Shown: piece by piece, positions 54,808 through 62,829 of the stretch
Layout: every line of letters begins with the position of its first letter
How positions within the stretch are numbered: the first letter of the stretch is position 1
DNA from: SKYB61 sp046291925
GTDB lineage: Bacteria > Spirochaetota > Leptospiria > Leptospirales > Leptonemataceae
Assembly (NCBI GenBank): GCA_046291925.1
Contig: JBKBRY010000012.1
Span: forward strand, 1-64,000
DNA length: 64,000 nucleotides
Reading direction: 5' to 3'
Made by a program: the position numbers and the translations under genes
Notes under the pieces: model-generated
The model's input: only the letters and a program-made list of their open reading frames with translations
Databases searched by the model: none
Told to the model about the DNA's origin: nothing

Positions 54808-57800
54808 ATGACTTATAAAAAATACTGGAAATCCTTAGAAGAAAGAATTGAACCTTCGATAGAAGAATGGAAAAAGCCAGAATTTGCTTCTACTGTTCAA
54901 GAGATGCTTAAAGAAGCAAAAAATAAAAAATTGAATCGAAAAAATTTTTTTAAGTTTATGGGAGCTTCTGCATGGATGGTGCAGACGGCTTGTAGAAGAC
55001 CTACTGAACAGATCATTCCTGCAATCATTCAATCTCCCGAATACACGCCGGGGGAAAAAGTGTATTATGCTTCTTCTACACCTGAAGGTACTGGAATTAT
55101 TATACATACAAGAGAAGGTAGACCTATAAAAATTGCTGGGAATCCCAATCATCCTTTAACCAAAGGAGGTGTTTCGGGATCAGAAGTTGCTTCTCTCTTG
55201 GACTTGTATGATCCTGATCGTTTGCGATATCCCGTTTATATCAAAAACCAAAAAAAAGTAAAAGCAAAAAGAGATGAAATTATTTCTCAGATACAACAAA
55301 AAATTGAATCCAACAATTATGTTTTGATTACGGGACCTATACAAAGTCCTTCAACGAAAAAATTAATAAACGAATTTATCAAACAATTTCCGAATGGAAA
55401 GCACATTGAATTTAGGCCCGATCAAAGCTTACGACAAATTGTTGATGGGCAGAATATTTGTTATAATAAATCCATTTTACCAAGTTTTTCTATTTCTGAT
55501 GCGCAAGTGATTGTTTCTATAGAAGCTGATTTCTTGGGTAGTCTTCCTGGTTCTGTTATATATACTAAGGAATTTACAGAGAAAAGAAATTTAAATAAAA
55601 AAAACAATGAATACAATAGTTTGATTGTATTCGAATCTATGTTTACCATAACAGGATCCAATGCCGATCATAGATATCCTATCAAACCAGGGGATGCCTA
55701 TTTAATTGCATTAAGCCTAGCTTATGAGTTGAATAATGAGTTAAAAATTGGACCTTATGCAAAAGAAAATTTGGTGATTCGCCTTTTAAACAATTATTCT
55801 CCTGATAAACTGGAACCAATTACAGGAATCAAAAAAGATATAATCAAAACTGTTGCCCAGATTTTGGCAAGGTACAAATCAAAATCTTTGGTAATTACAG
55901 GTTCCCCTTTGACTTTAGATGGAACTTTGAATGCCCAAATTGCTGTTAATTTGTTAAATTCAATTTTAGAAAACGATGGTTATACAATCGACTACGAGAA
56001 TCCTCAACGTTTATCTTCGGGAGATTCTTTTTCTACGATATTAAAAGTTTTAGAATCCATACAAAAAGGAGAAATTAAAACTGTTCTTTTAGCAAATGCC
56101 AATTTGGTTTATCATTTGCCTAAGAGTTTGGATGTAGCTGGCATTTTGCAAAAGGCCGATTTTGTAGTTTCTTTTAGTGACAGAATCGACGAAACAGGAA
56201 TTTTAAGTAATGCAGTGCTACCTTTATCTCATTACTTAGAGTCTTGGGGCGAAGTAGAAATTCGCAAAGGAATCCGTTCTGTTATCCAACCAACCATTCG
56301 TCCTTTATATGATACTCTTTCTTTGGAAGACTATTTGATTCAATTGGCTTATGGGAGCTTGGGAAATTCCGAAAACTTTTATCAATATTTAAAGAAAGAA
56401 TGGTCTCAATTTGCTAAAGGAAATTTTACTGACTTTTGGGTTAAAGTTTTACAAAACGGGTATTATGAATATCAAAAGCTAACAAAAAGAAATCAACCAA
56501 GAAAACTGAATTTAGCTTCTTTAGAACAACTACCCAAGGAACCTGTAAAATCCAATGGTTTTAGGATTGGATTGTTTTATAACATTTCTGTCTATGATGG
56601 AACAGGTGGAAATAATGCTTATAGGCAAGAGCTTCCTGATCCCGTGACCAAAATTGTTTGGACTAACTATGCAGCAATTTTACCCGACACAGCAAGGAAG
56701 CTAAAACTGACACAAGGATCAATCGTTGAAATCAAAACAAAGGATGGAGTCCTTAAATTGCCTTTGCAATTACAACCTGGATTACATCCTGAAGCAATTT
56801 TAATTCCTCTTGGATATGGTAGAACCAATGTAGGCAAAACAGGAAACGGTATTGGCGACGATGCTTTAAAAATTGCTTCTATAGAAAAAGATTCTTTAAA
56901 ACTTGTAAATTTAATTCCAGAAAATTCAGATTTTCCCTTTAAAAAGACAGGAGAAAAAATAACCATTCCCTGTACCCAAACTGTATATAGAAAAGGTAGG
57001 AATACTGAGGATCGAGCTTTTTTTGCGCCTACCAATTTACCCAATGCTCCGTATGATGGTTCATCTCAATATGATCGCCAAATAGTACTAGAAACTTCTT
57101 TTACTGAATACCAAAGAGGCTGGAAGGCACCAAAACAGCCTATTGAATACCCAGAAAATGCGAAATTGATGCCAGAGTGGGAATATGATAGAGAACGTTG
57201 GCATATGGTTATAGATCTGAATGCTTGTACAGGTTGTGGAGCTTGTATAACTAGTTGTAATATAGAAAATAACATTCCTACAGTAGGAGCAGAAGAAGTT
57301 TCTGTAGGACGAGAAATGCACTGGATGAGGATTGATAGATATTATTCAGGTGATGAATCAAACCCAGAAGTTGTACACCAGCCTATGTTGTGTCAGCAAT
57401 GTGGCAATGCACCTTGTGAAAATGTATGTCCTGTAGGTGCCACTTCTCATAGTGATGATGGGATTAACGTAATGGTGTACAATCGTTGTATTGGAACAAG
57501 ATATTGTGCGAATAACTGTCCGTATAAAGTACGAAGATTTAATTGGTTTGAGAATTGGAATTACATGGAAGGTTTAGTTGAACATTTAAGAGAGCCTCAA
57601 CATTTGGCTATGAATCCTGATGTTACAGTTAGAAGAAGAGGTGTTATAGAAAAATGCAATTTCTGCTTACAAAGGATCAATCGAGCAAGGCAAGATTCTA
57701 AAATAAAAGGTTTGCCGAGAATTCAAGATGGTATGGTTAAAACTGCATGCCAAGAAGTGTGTCCAGCAAATGCGATCTATTTTGGAGATATAAATGATCC

Positions 57801-57921
57801 TAATTCCGAAGTCTCTCGTTTAGTAAAAAATGGAAGGGGCTACAAAGTCTTGGATTTTCTGGGAGTTAAACCATCCATTACCTATTTAGCAAAAGTAAGA
57901 AATCCTATTGTTAACACTTAA
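54808..57921 (+). CDS. actB: Alternative complex III subunit ActB (molybdopterin-like plus Fe-S domains)
   Basis: A 1,037-residue protein fusing a cofactor-free molybdopterin-oxidoreductase-like part (about 70-780) with a four-cluster ferredoxin part (about 795-1010). The N-terminus LNRKNFFKFMGAS is Tat-like with Arg44-Lys45 rather than Arg-Arg, and Cys62 in QTACRRP fits the usual lipid-attachment position of ActB. Fe-S motifs include CTGCGACITSC, CQQCGNAPCENVCPVGA, CIGTRYCANNCPYK and CNFC...CQEVCPANAI; the Thr-Arg-Tyr insert alters one motif, suggesting a [3Fe-4S] site. It conducts electrons from quinol oxidised at ActC to the haems of ActA. Confidence 0.95.
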   Translation: MTYKKYWKSLEERIEPSIEEWKKPEFASTVQEMLKEAKNKKLNRKNFFKFMGASAWMVQTACRRPTEQIIPAIIQSPEYTPGEKVYYASSTPEGTGIIIHTREGRPIKIAGNPNHPLTKGGVSGSEVASLLDLYDPDRLRYPVYIKNQKKVKAKRDEIISQIQQKIESNNYVLITGPIQSPSTKKLINEFIKQFPNGKHIEFRPDQSLRQIVDGQNICYNKSILPSFSISDAQVIVSIEADFLGSLPGSVIYTKEFTEKRNLNKKNNEYNSLIVFESMFTITGSNADHRYPIKPGDAYLIALSLAYELNNELKIGPYAKENLVIRLLNNYSPDKLEPITGIKKDIIKTVAQILARYKSKSLVITGSPLTLDGTLNAQIAVNLLNSILENDGYTIDYENPQRLSSGDSFSTILKVLESIQKGEIKTVLLANANLVYHLPKSLDVAGILQKADFVVSFSDRIDETGILSNAVLPLSHYLESWGEVEIRKGIRSVIQPTIRPLYDTLSLEDYLIQLAYGSLGNSENFYQYLKKEWSQFAKGNFTDFWVKVLQNGYYEYQKLTKRNQPRKLNLASLEQLPKEPVKSNGFRIGLFYNISVYDGTGGNNAYRQELPDPVTKIVWTNYAAILPDTARKLKLTQGSIVEIKTKDGVLKLPLQLQPGLHPEAILIPLGYGRTNVGKTGNGIGDDALKIASIEKDSLKLVNLIPENSDFPFKKTGEKITIPCTQTVYRKGRNTEDRAFFAPTNLPNAPYDGSSQYDRQIVLETSFTEYQRGWKAPKQPIEYPENAKLMPEWEYDRERWHMVIDLNACTGCGACITSCNIENNIPTVGAEEVSVGREMHWMRIDRYYSGDESNPEVVHQPMLCQQCGNAPCENVCPVGATSHSDDGINVMVYNRCIGTRYCANNCPYKVRRFNWFENWNYMEGLVEHLREPQHLAMNPDVTVRRRGVIEKCNFCLQRINRARQDSKIKGLPRIQDGMVKTACQEVCPANAIYFGDINDPNSEVSRLVKNGRGYKVLDFLGVKPSITYLAKVRNPIVNT

Positions 57922-57939
57922 AAATAAAAGGAAAACCCT

Positions 57940-59343
57940 ATGGCAACAGAAGTTTTAACAAAAGAACAAAAAGAATATATTCAACCCACAATGGTAGAAG
58001 GCAATAAGAATTACAATACTGTAACCGAAGATATTCTTCGACCAATCAATACATTTCCCACTAAGTTATGGTGGGGTGCATTTATTGTAGCCTTTAGCTT
58101 GATGCTTCTTTTATTTGGCGAAATTGCTTATTTGTTTGCAATTGGTATAGGAATTATAGGGATAAATGTTCCTGTCAGCTGGGGTACCTTTATCATAACC
58201 TTTGTATTTTGGATTGGAATTGGACATGCAGGTACCCTAATATCAGCTATTCTATATGTATTTCGCCAACAATGGAGAATGGCAATCAACCGATCTGCAG
58301 AAGCCATGACAATTTTTGCAGTTATCTGTGCTGGAATTTATCCTTTGATTCATGTGGGGCGTCCTTGGTTAACCTTTTTTATTTTTCCATATCCAAATGA
58401 AAGAGGAACATTATGGCCAAATTTTCGATCTCCTTTATTATGGGATGTTTTTGCTATCTCCACTTACTTGACGATCTCATTAGTTTTTTGGTATATCGGC
58501 CTCATTCCAGATTTTGCTACTGTTAGAGATTCTATAAAAGAAGATTCATTAATAAACAAAATACGAAAAAAAATCTATTCTGTTCTTTCTATGGGTTGGG
58601 TGGGTAGTGCTAAAGCATGGTCCCATTACGAAGCAACCGCAATGATTTTAGCAGGTTTATCCATGCCTTTAGTATTTTCAGTGCATACCATCGTTTCTTT
58701 TGATTTTGCTACTTCCGTAATTCCAGGATGGCATACGACAATATTTCCTCCCTATTTCGTTGCTGGTGCTGTATTTTCTGGTTTTGGTATGGTTTTAACT
58801 TTATTAGTAATTATGAGGGAAGTTTTTAATTTTAAAGAATATATAACGCAAAAGCATTTGGAAAATATGGCAAAAGTTACTATGTTAACAGGTTCTCTGG
58901 TAGGAATTGCATACACTACTGAGTTTTTTGTTGCTTGGTATTCTGGAAGTAAATTCGAAGTATTCACATTCATTAGTAGAGCCTTTGGTCCTTATTGGTG
59001 GGCCTATTGGATTATGTTTTTATGCAATGTGATATCTCCTCAATTGTTTTGGTTTAAAAAAATACGAACAAACCCCATAGCATTATGGATTATATCCATT
59101 TTTGTTAACATAGGTATGTGGTTTGAGCGGTATGTAATTGTAGTTACATCTTTGCAGAGGGATTTTTTACCATCAAGTTGGGATTTATATATAATGACTA
59201 AGCATGAATTTGGAATCTTATTAGGATCCTTTGGATTGTTTTTTACTTTATTTTTATTATTTGCAAGATTCTTCCCTACAATAGCTGTGGCTGAAATTAA
59301 AACTTTAGTAAAATCACCAGAAGCAAAAGGTTATGGACACTAA
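57940..59343 (+). CDS. actC: Alternative complex III subunit ActC (NrfD/PsrC-like)
   Basis: A 467-residue membrane protein with about ten helices of the NrfD/PsrC family. Recognisable pieces are GWGAF-like LWWGAFIVAF at the first helix, the conserved IGHAGTLISAILYVFRQQWR with the functional His, HVGRPW, YWIMFLCNVISPQLFW and WFERYVIVV. It holds the quinol-oxidising site and a possible half proton channel. It follows actB by 18 bases with AAAAGGAAAA upstream. Confidence 0.95.
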   Translation: MATEVLTKEQKEYIQPTMVEGNKNYNTVTEDILRPINTFPTKLWWGAFIVAFSLMLLLFGEIAYLFAIGIGIIGINVPVSWGTFIITFVFWIGIGHAGTLISAILYVFRQQWRMAINRSAEAMTIFAVICAGIYPLIHVGRPWLTFFIFPYPNERGTLWPNFRSPLLWDVFAISTYLTISLVFWYIGLIPDFATVRDSIKEDSLINKIRKKIYSVLSMGWVGSAKAWSHYEATAMILAGLSMPLVFSVHTIVSFDFATSVIPGWHTTIFPPYFVAGAVFSGFGMVLTLLVIMREVFNFKEYITQKHLENMAKVTMLTGSLVGIAYTTEFFVAWYSGSKFEVFTFISRAFGPYWWAYWIMFLCNVISPQLFWFKKIRTNPIALWIISIFVNIGMWFERYVIVVTSLQRDFLPSSWDLYIMTKHEFGILLGSFGLFFTLFLLFARFFPTIAVAEIKTLVKSPEAKGYGH

Positions 59344-59357
59344 AAGGAGGTTTTTCT

Positions 59358-60038
59358 ATGCAATTATTAGATAATATTTTAAATTCAATAGAAAAGTTTT
59401 TGGATCGTTTTTTTGGTAAACAAATTGAATTTTTTGATAATCTTCTTTTAAAATGGTTTCGTTATAGTTATGAAGAGCCCGCCAAAGGTATTTATGCCGT
59501 TTTTGATACCCCAGAAAAATTACTAAAATCTGCACAAATCTTAAAAAATAATGGCTATACGAATTTAGATGCATTTACTCCTTTTCCTATTCATGGTTTA
59601 GAATATGCTCTCGGTTACGAGAGATCTCGCTTACCATATTTGACTTTTTTTGCAGGTTTAACAGGATTTCTTTTCGCTTTCTTTTTACAATACAATACAC
59701 ACGAAAATCTGATTTCAACTACCATTACCCATGCAATTGATGCCTATCCAAATTTGAATTCCTATCCATTAGATTATGGGGGTAAACCTACTTTTAGTTG
59801 GCCTGCAATGATACCCATTTGTTTTGAATTGACAGTTTTATTTGGGGGTTTAGGAACAGTGGCTGGTTTATTTCTTTTATCAAGAATGCCCAAAAGCTCT
59901 CGCATGCCAATAGAGGTTCGTTCTACGAATGATAAGTTTGTCATTTGGATACCATCCAATTCGAATCATTATAACGAAGAGCAAATCAAATCCACATTAC
60001 AACAATTAAATCCAGAAATCATTAAAACGGTAGGTTGA
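59358..60038 (+). CDS. actD: Alternative complex III subunit ActD (DUF3341)
   Basis: A 226-residue protein. After a 45-residue N-terminal extension rich in Phe and Leu comes the DUF3341 core: GIYAVFDTPEKLLKSAQILK, YTNLDAFTPFPIHGLE, two membrane helices separated by YPLDYGGKPTFSWPAMIPICFE, then a periplasmic or cytosolic tail. The GGKP-x-FSWPA-x-IP motif is diagnostic. ActD flanks the ActC/ActF pair in the complex without carrying cofactors. An AAAGGAGG lies 7 bases before the start. Confidence 0.93.
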   Translation: MQLLDNILNSIEKFLDRFFGKQIEFFDNLLLKWFRYSYEEPAKGIYAVFDTPEKLLKSAQILKNNGYTNLDAFTPFPIHGLEYALGYERSRLPYLTFFAGLTGFLFAFFLQYNTHENLISTTITHAIDAYPNLNSYPLDYGGKPTFSWPAMIPICFELTVLFGGLGTVAGLFLLSRMPKSSRMPIEVRSTNDKFVIWIPSNSNHYNEEQIKSTLQQLNPEIIKTVG

Positions 60039-60039
60039 T

Positions 60040-60651
60040 ATGATAAAATTATTTTATAATTTTTTTATAATATTTTTAATGGTTTATTTTCTGAATTGCA
60101 ATTATGCAGGAAACAAATCGGGATTGCATTGGTTTTTGGATATGTATGACAACTTGGCAGTAGAGGCTCAAGAAGAAGATTTAACAACTTTACTTTTAAA
60201 TTACGAAAACAAAAATATGAAAGCTTCTGATGTTTTAGAGGCGCATACAGGTCCAGGTTCTACAATGAGAGTCCCTCCTGAAGGTTCTATCCCAATCCAT
60301 TACAAACCCTATTTTTACGAACCAAGTGATTTTGATACACCTGCAAAAGAATTAAAGAATCCATTAAAACCAACAAAACAAATTTTAGAAATAGGTCAAA
60401 AACAATACAACATTTTTTGTGCAATTTGTCATGGATATACTGGGAAAGGTGACGGACCACTTTCTCCAAGAATCTCTGCAATCCCAGCCTTGGCAGGAGA
60501 AAAGTCAAACGTACTTAACTGGGAAGACGGCAGATTTTATCATATCATAACAGTAGGGAGAGCAAGAATGAAATCTTATGCAGCACAACTTTCTCCAGAA
60601 GAACGATGGGCGATCATCCACTATATAAGATTATTGCAAAGTGCAAAATAG
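60040..60651 (+). CDS. actE: Alternative complex III subunit ActE, monohaem cytochrome c lipoprotein
   Basis: A 203-residue periplasmic cytochrome. The signal ends MVYFLNC, with Cys20 as likely lipid anchor. The middle has TMRVPPEGSIPIHYKPYFYE, a segment shared by ActE proteins. One haem site, CAICH (about 127-131), follows QYNIF, and the distal Met is in ARMKSYAAQLSPEERW. ActE is the exit cytochrome that passes electrons to soluble cytochrome c or directly to an oxidase. It starts 1 base after actD. Confidence 0.93.
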   Translation: MIKLFYNFFIIFLMVYFLNCNYAGNKSGLHWFLDMYDNLAVEAQEEDLTTLLLNYENKNMKASDVLEAHTGPGSTMRVPPEGSIPIHYKPYFYEPSDFDTPAKELKNPLKPTKQILEIGQKQYNIFCAICHGYTGKGDGPLSPRISAIPALAGEKSNVLNWEDGRFYHIITVGRARMKSYAAQLSPEERWAIIHYIRLLQSAK

Positions 60652-60660
60652 GAGGAACAT

Positions 60661-61896
60661 ATGCATTTACCAAACGAAGACAAATTAAATTTTATTTTTA
60701 ATTCTAAACTAAAAACCATTTCCTTTATATTTCTTGGCTTAGGTATTCTTAGTATAGTATTACAAATAATTTTTCCTTGGCATTCCCATTCAGAGACTCA
60801 CGGTAATCCCAGGTTATTTTATTCATTGTATTTAGGTTTTTTAGTTTTTCTTCCGATTGCAATAGGTTCTCTTTTTTTTGTAGCAGTTCATCATTTGTCT
60901 GGTGCTGCTTGGAGTGTAACTTATCGCAGACTGGCAGAAAGCCATTTTTGGTTTATGCCTGTAATTGTGATCATTTTTCTAATTTTGATGCTTACAGGAA
61001 TAGATACTATTTTTCATCATTGGACCCATGCAAAAGAAACCGATGAATTAATCAAACATAAATCAGGTTGGTTAAACAAACCTTTTTTTCTTACAAGAAA
61101 TGTTATTATTTTTTTCATATGGACTTTATTTGGTTGGTTTTTTTGGAAATATTCTACTCAACAAGATATTGATGGAAAATTCGAACATACTCCAAATTTA
61201 GCAAAAATATCTGCTGTTTTTGCAGTAATCTTTGGCATTACGATTTCTACTACTTCGTGGGATTTAAGTATGAGTTTAGAACCTCATTGGTTTTCTACTA
61301 TATGGGCAATATACATATTTGCTGGTGTGTTGTTATCTTCGTTTTCTGTTTTAGCTATATGGAGTTATTTCCTAAAGAAAGCTGGATATTACGAAAATAC
61401 TTTAACTGAAGATCATTTGCACGATATAGGCAAATATTTATGGGGTTCTTCTATCTTTTGGGCTTATATTGGAATAGCATCGCAATTTTTATTGATTTGG
61501 TATGCGCATATTCCTGAAGAAACTATTTTCTTTAACTATCGTCTTTATAATGAAAACTTTTCTCATACTCCTTGGGCATTGGTATCTTTGGTTTTAGTAT
61601 TCAATCGATTTTTGGTACCCTTCTTTTTATTAATCAAAAGAGAATCCAAACGAAATTTTCAATGGATGGCATTTTCTTCTTTAGTAATTTTATTAGGTCA
61701 AGTAGTAGACATGTATTGGGTTTTGTATCCTACTCTGGATCATGGTAATTTTGTAATGATTTCTTGGCAGGAGTTGGGTAGTTTATTTTTTTATTCTGGA
61801 CTTTATATTTTAGTGATTTCTTACGGTTTATCCAAAGTCAAGATTATACCTATAAAAGATCCAAGATTAGAGGAATGCCTTCATTCTCATCATTAA
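60661..61896 (+). CDS. actF: Alternative complex III subunit ActF (NrfD-like)
   Basis: A 411-residue membrane protein with about ten helices, the second NrfD-like subunit of the complex. It carries FFVAVHHLSGAAWSVTYRRL near residue 80, then a His-rich loop (FHHWTHAKETDEL), TSWDLSMSLEPHWFSTIWAI and DMYWVLYPTLDHG late in the chain, all typical of ActF. It has a shorter charged N-terminus and C-terminal HSHH. It pairs with ActC in the membrane. AGGAGG lies 3-4 bases before the ATG. Confidence 0.94.
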   Translation: MHLPNEDKLNFIFNSKLKTISFIFLGLGILSIVLQIIFPWHSHSETHGNPRLFYSLYLGFLVFLPIAIGSLFFVAVHHLSGAAWSVTYRRLAESHFWFMPVIVIIFLILMLTGIDTIFHHWTHAKETDELIKHKSGWLNKPFFLTRNVIIFFIWTLFGWFFWKYSTQQDIDGKFEHTPNLAKISAVFAVIFGITISTTSWDLSMSLEPHWFSTIWAIYIFAGVLLSSFSVLAIWSYFLKKAGYYENTLTEDHLHDIGKYLWGSSIFWAYIGIASQFLLIWYAHIPEETIFFNYRLYNENFSHTPWALVSLVLVFNRFLVPFFLLIKRESKRNFQWMAFSSLVILLGQVVDMYWVLYPTLDHGNFVMISWQELGSLFFYSGLYILVISYGLSKVKIIPIKDPRLEECLHSHH

Positions 61897-61911
61897 TCCA
61901 AAGAGGTAGAT

Positions 61912-62826
61912 ATGAAAGTAAAAAATTTTTTAATGATAATCGTTTTGGTTGTAATCGGTTGTTCAAATAAAGAGGAACTAGTATATGAACCAACACCTGA
62001 AGCCATTCATTTAGGTTCCAAGATTTATGCATCCAATGAAGTCAATTGTAAAAGCTGTCATGGAAATGATTATAAAAGCAATACGTCAGATGCTCAAGAA
62101 ATCAAAGATTCTGGTGTGAATGTTCCAGATTTTACAGCAGAAATTTCTCCCGAAAAAACACCCTTGGATTATTTTAAAGCAATTTCTGTAGGAACACCCA
62201 ATACAGGTAATGAAATGTTCAACTACCATGCTTATTATTCTTTGACAGATAAGGCTAAATGGGCTTTAGCCAACTTCCTCTACTCTTTGGGGAAAGAACC
62301 ATCAACAAAAGAAGGTAAAAACATAAGAAAGCAAGCATTACAAAAAGCACTGCAAGAGGTCCAATCTGTTTACTCGAAGAATAGAAAATGGTACCTTGGA
62401 AAAAATACTTCTTCCTTTGAGAGAGAAAGACCCCAACCTTTAGATGAGCTTATACAAAAGGCAAACTATAAAATAGAAAAAGAAGAGTCTTATACAGCTT
62501 TAAAGGAAGAACAAATACAAAAAATTTTTGATTTGCGTAAAGAAAATTATGAAGGTGCTTTTCTCTATAAAACAAATTGCGAAAATTGTCATGGAATGGC
62601 AGGGGAGGGCGTACAGGGTTCTTTAAAAATCAATCTTTTGGATGAATCCCGAAGTGAACCAATAAAAAATATAGCAAGAAGAAAATCTTCTTACATCGGT
62701 ATTCCAATTTTAGAAAGTAACCAGATTCAACGAGAAAAAATTGAAAAAATTCACCCTGAGTATTTGTTTACAGAAAATCAATGGAATGATTTAATCAATT
62801 ACTTAAAAAAAATTACGGAGAATTAA
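61912..62826 (+). CDS. Dihaem cytochrome c lipoprotein of the ACIII operon
   Basis: A 304-residue periplasmic lipoprotein; the signal ends VVIGCSNKE with Cys17 lipidated. Two class I-like haem modules are present: CKSCH (46-50) with a possible Met in GNEMFNYH, and CENCH (223-227) followed by GMAGEGVQG. The 90-residue linker between is charged and helical. Other ACIII operons often add extra cytochromes after actF, and this one likely relays electrons from ActE to the oxidase. I cannot say whether it is a stable subunit of the complex. Confidence 0.88.
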   Translation: MKVKNFLMIIVLVVIGCSNKEELVYEPTPEAIHLGSKIYASNEVNCKSCHGNDYKSNTSDAQEIKDSGVNVPDFTAEISPEKTPLDYFKAISVGTPNTGNEMFNYHAYYSLTDKAKWALANFLYSLGKEPSTKEGKNIRKQALQKALQEVQSVYSKNRKWYLGKNTSSFERERPQPLDELIQKANYKIEKEESYTALKEEQIQKIFDLRKENYEGAFLYKTNCENCHGMAGEGVQGSLKINLLDESRSEPIKNIARRKSSYIGIPILESNQIQREKIEKIHPEYLFTENQWNDLINYLKKITEN

Positions 62827-62829
62827 TAT

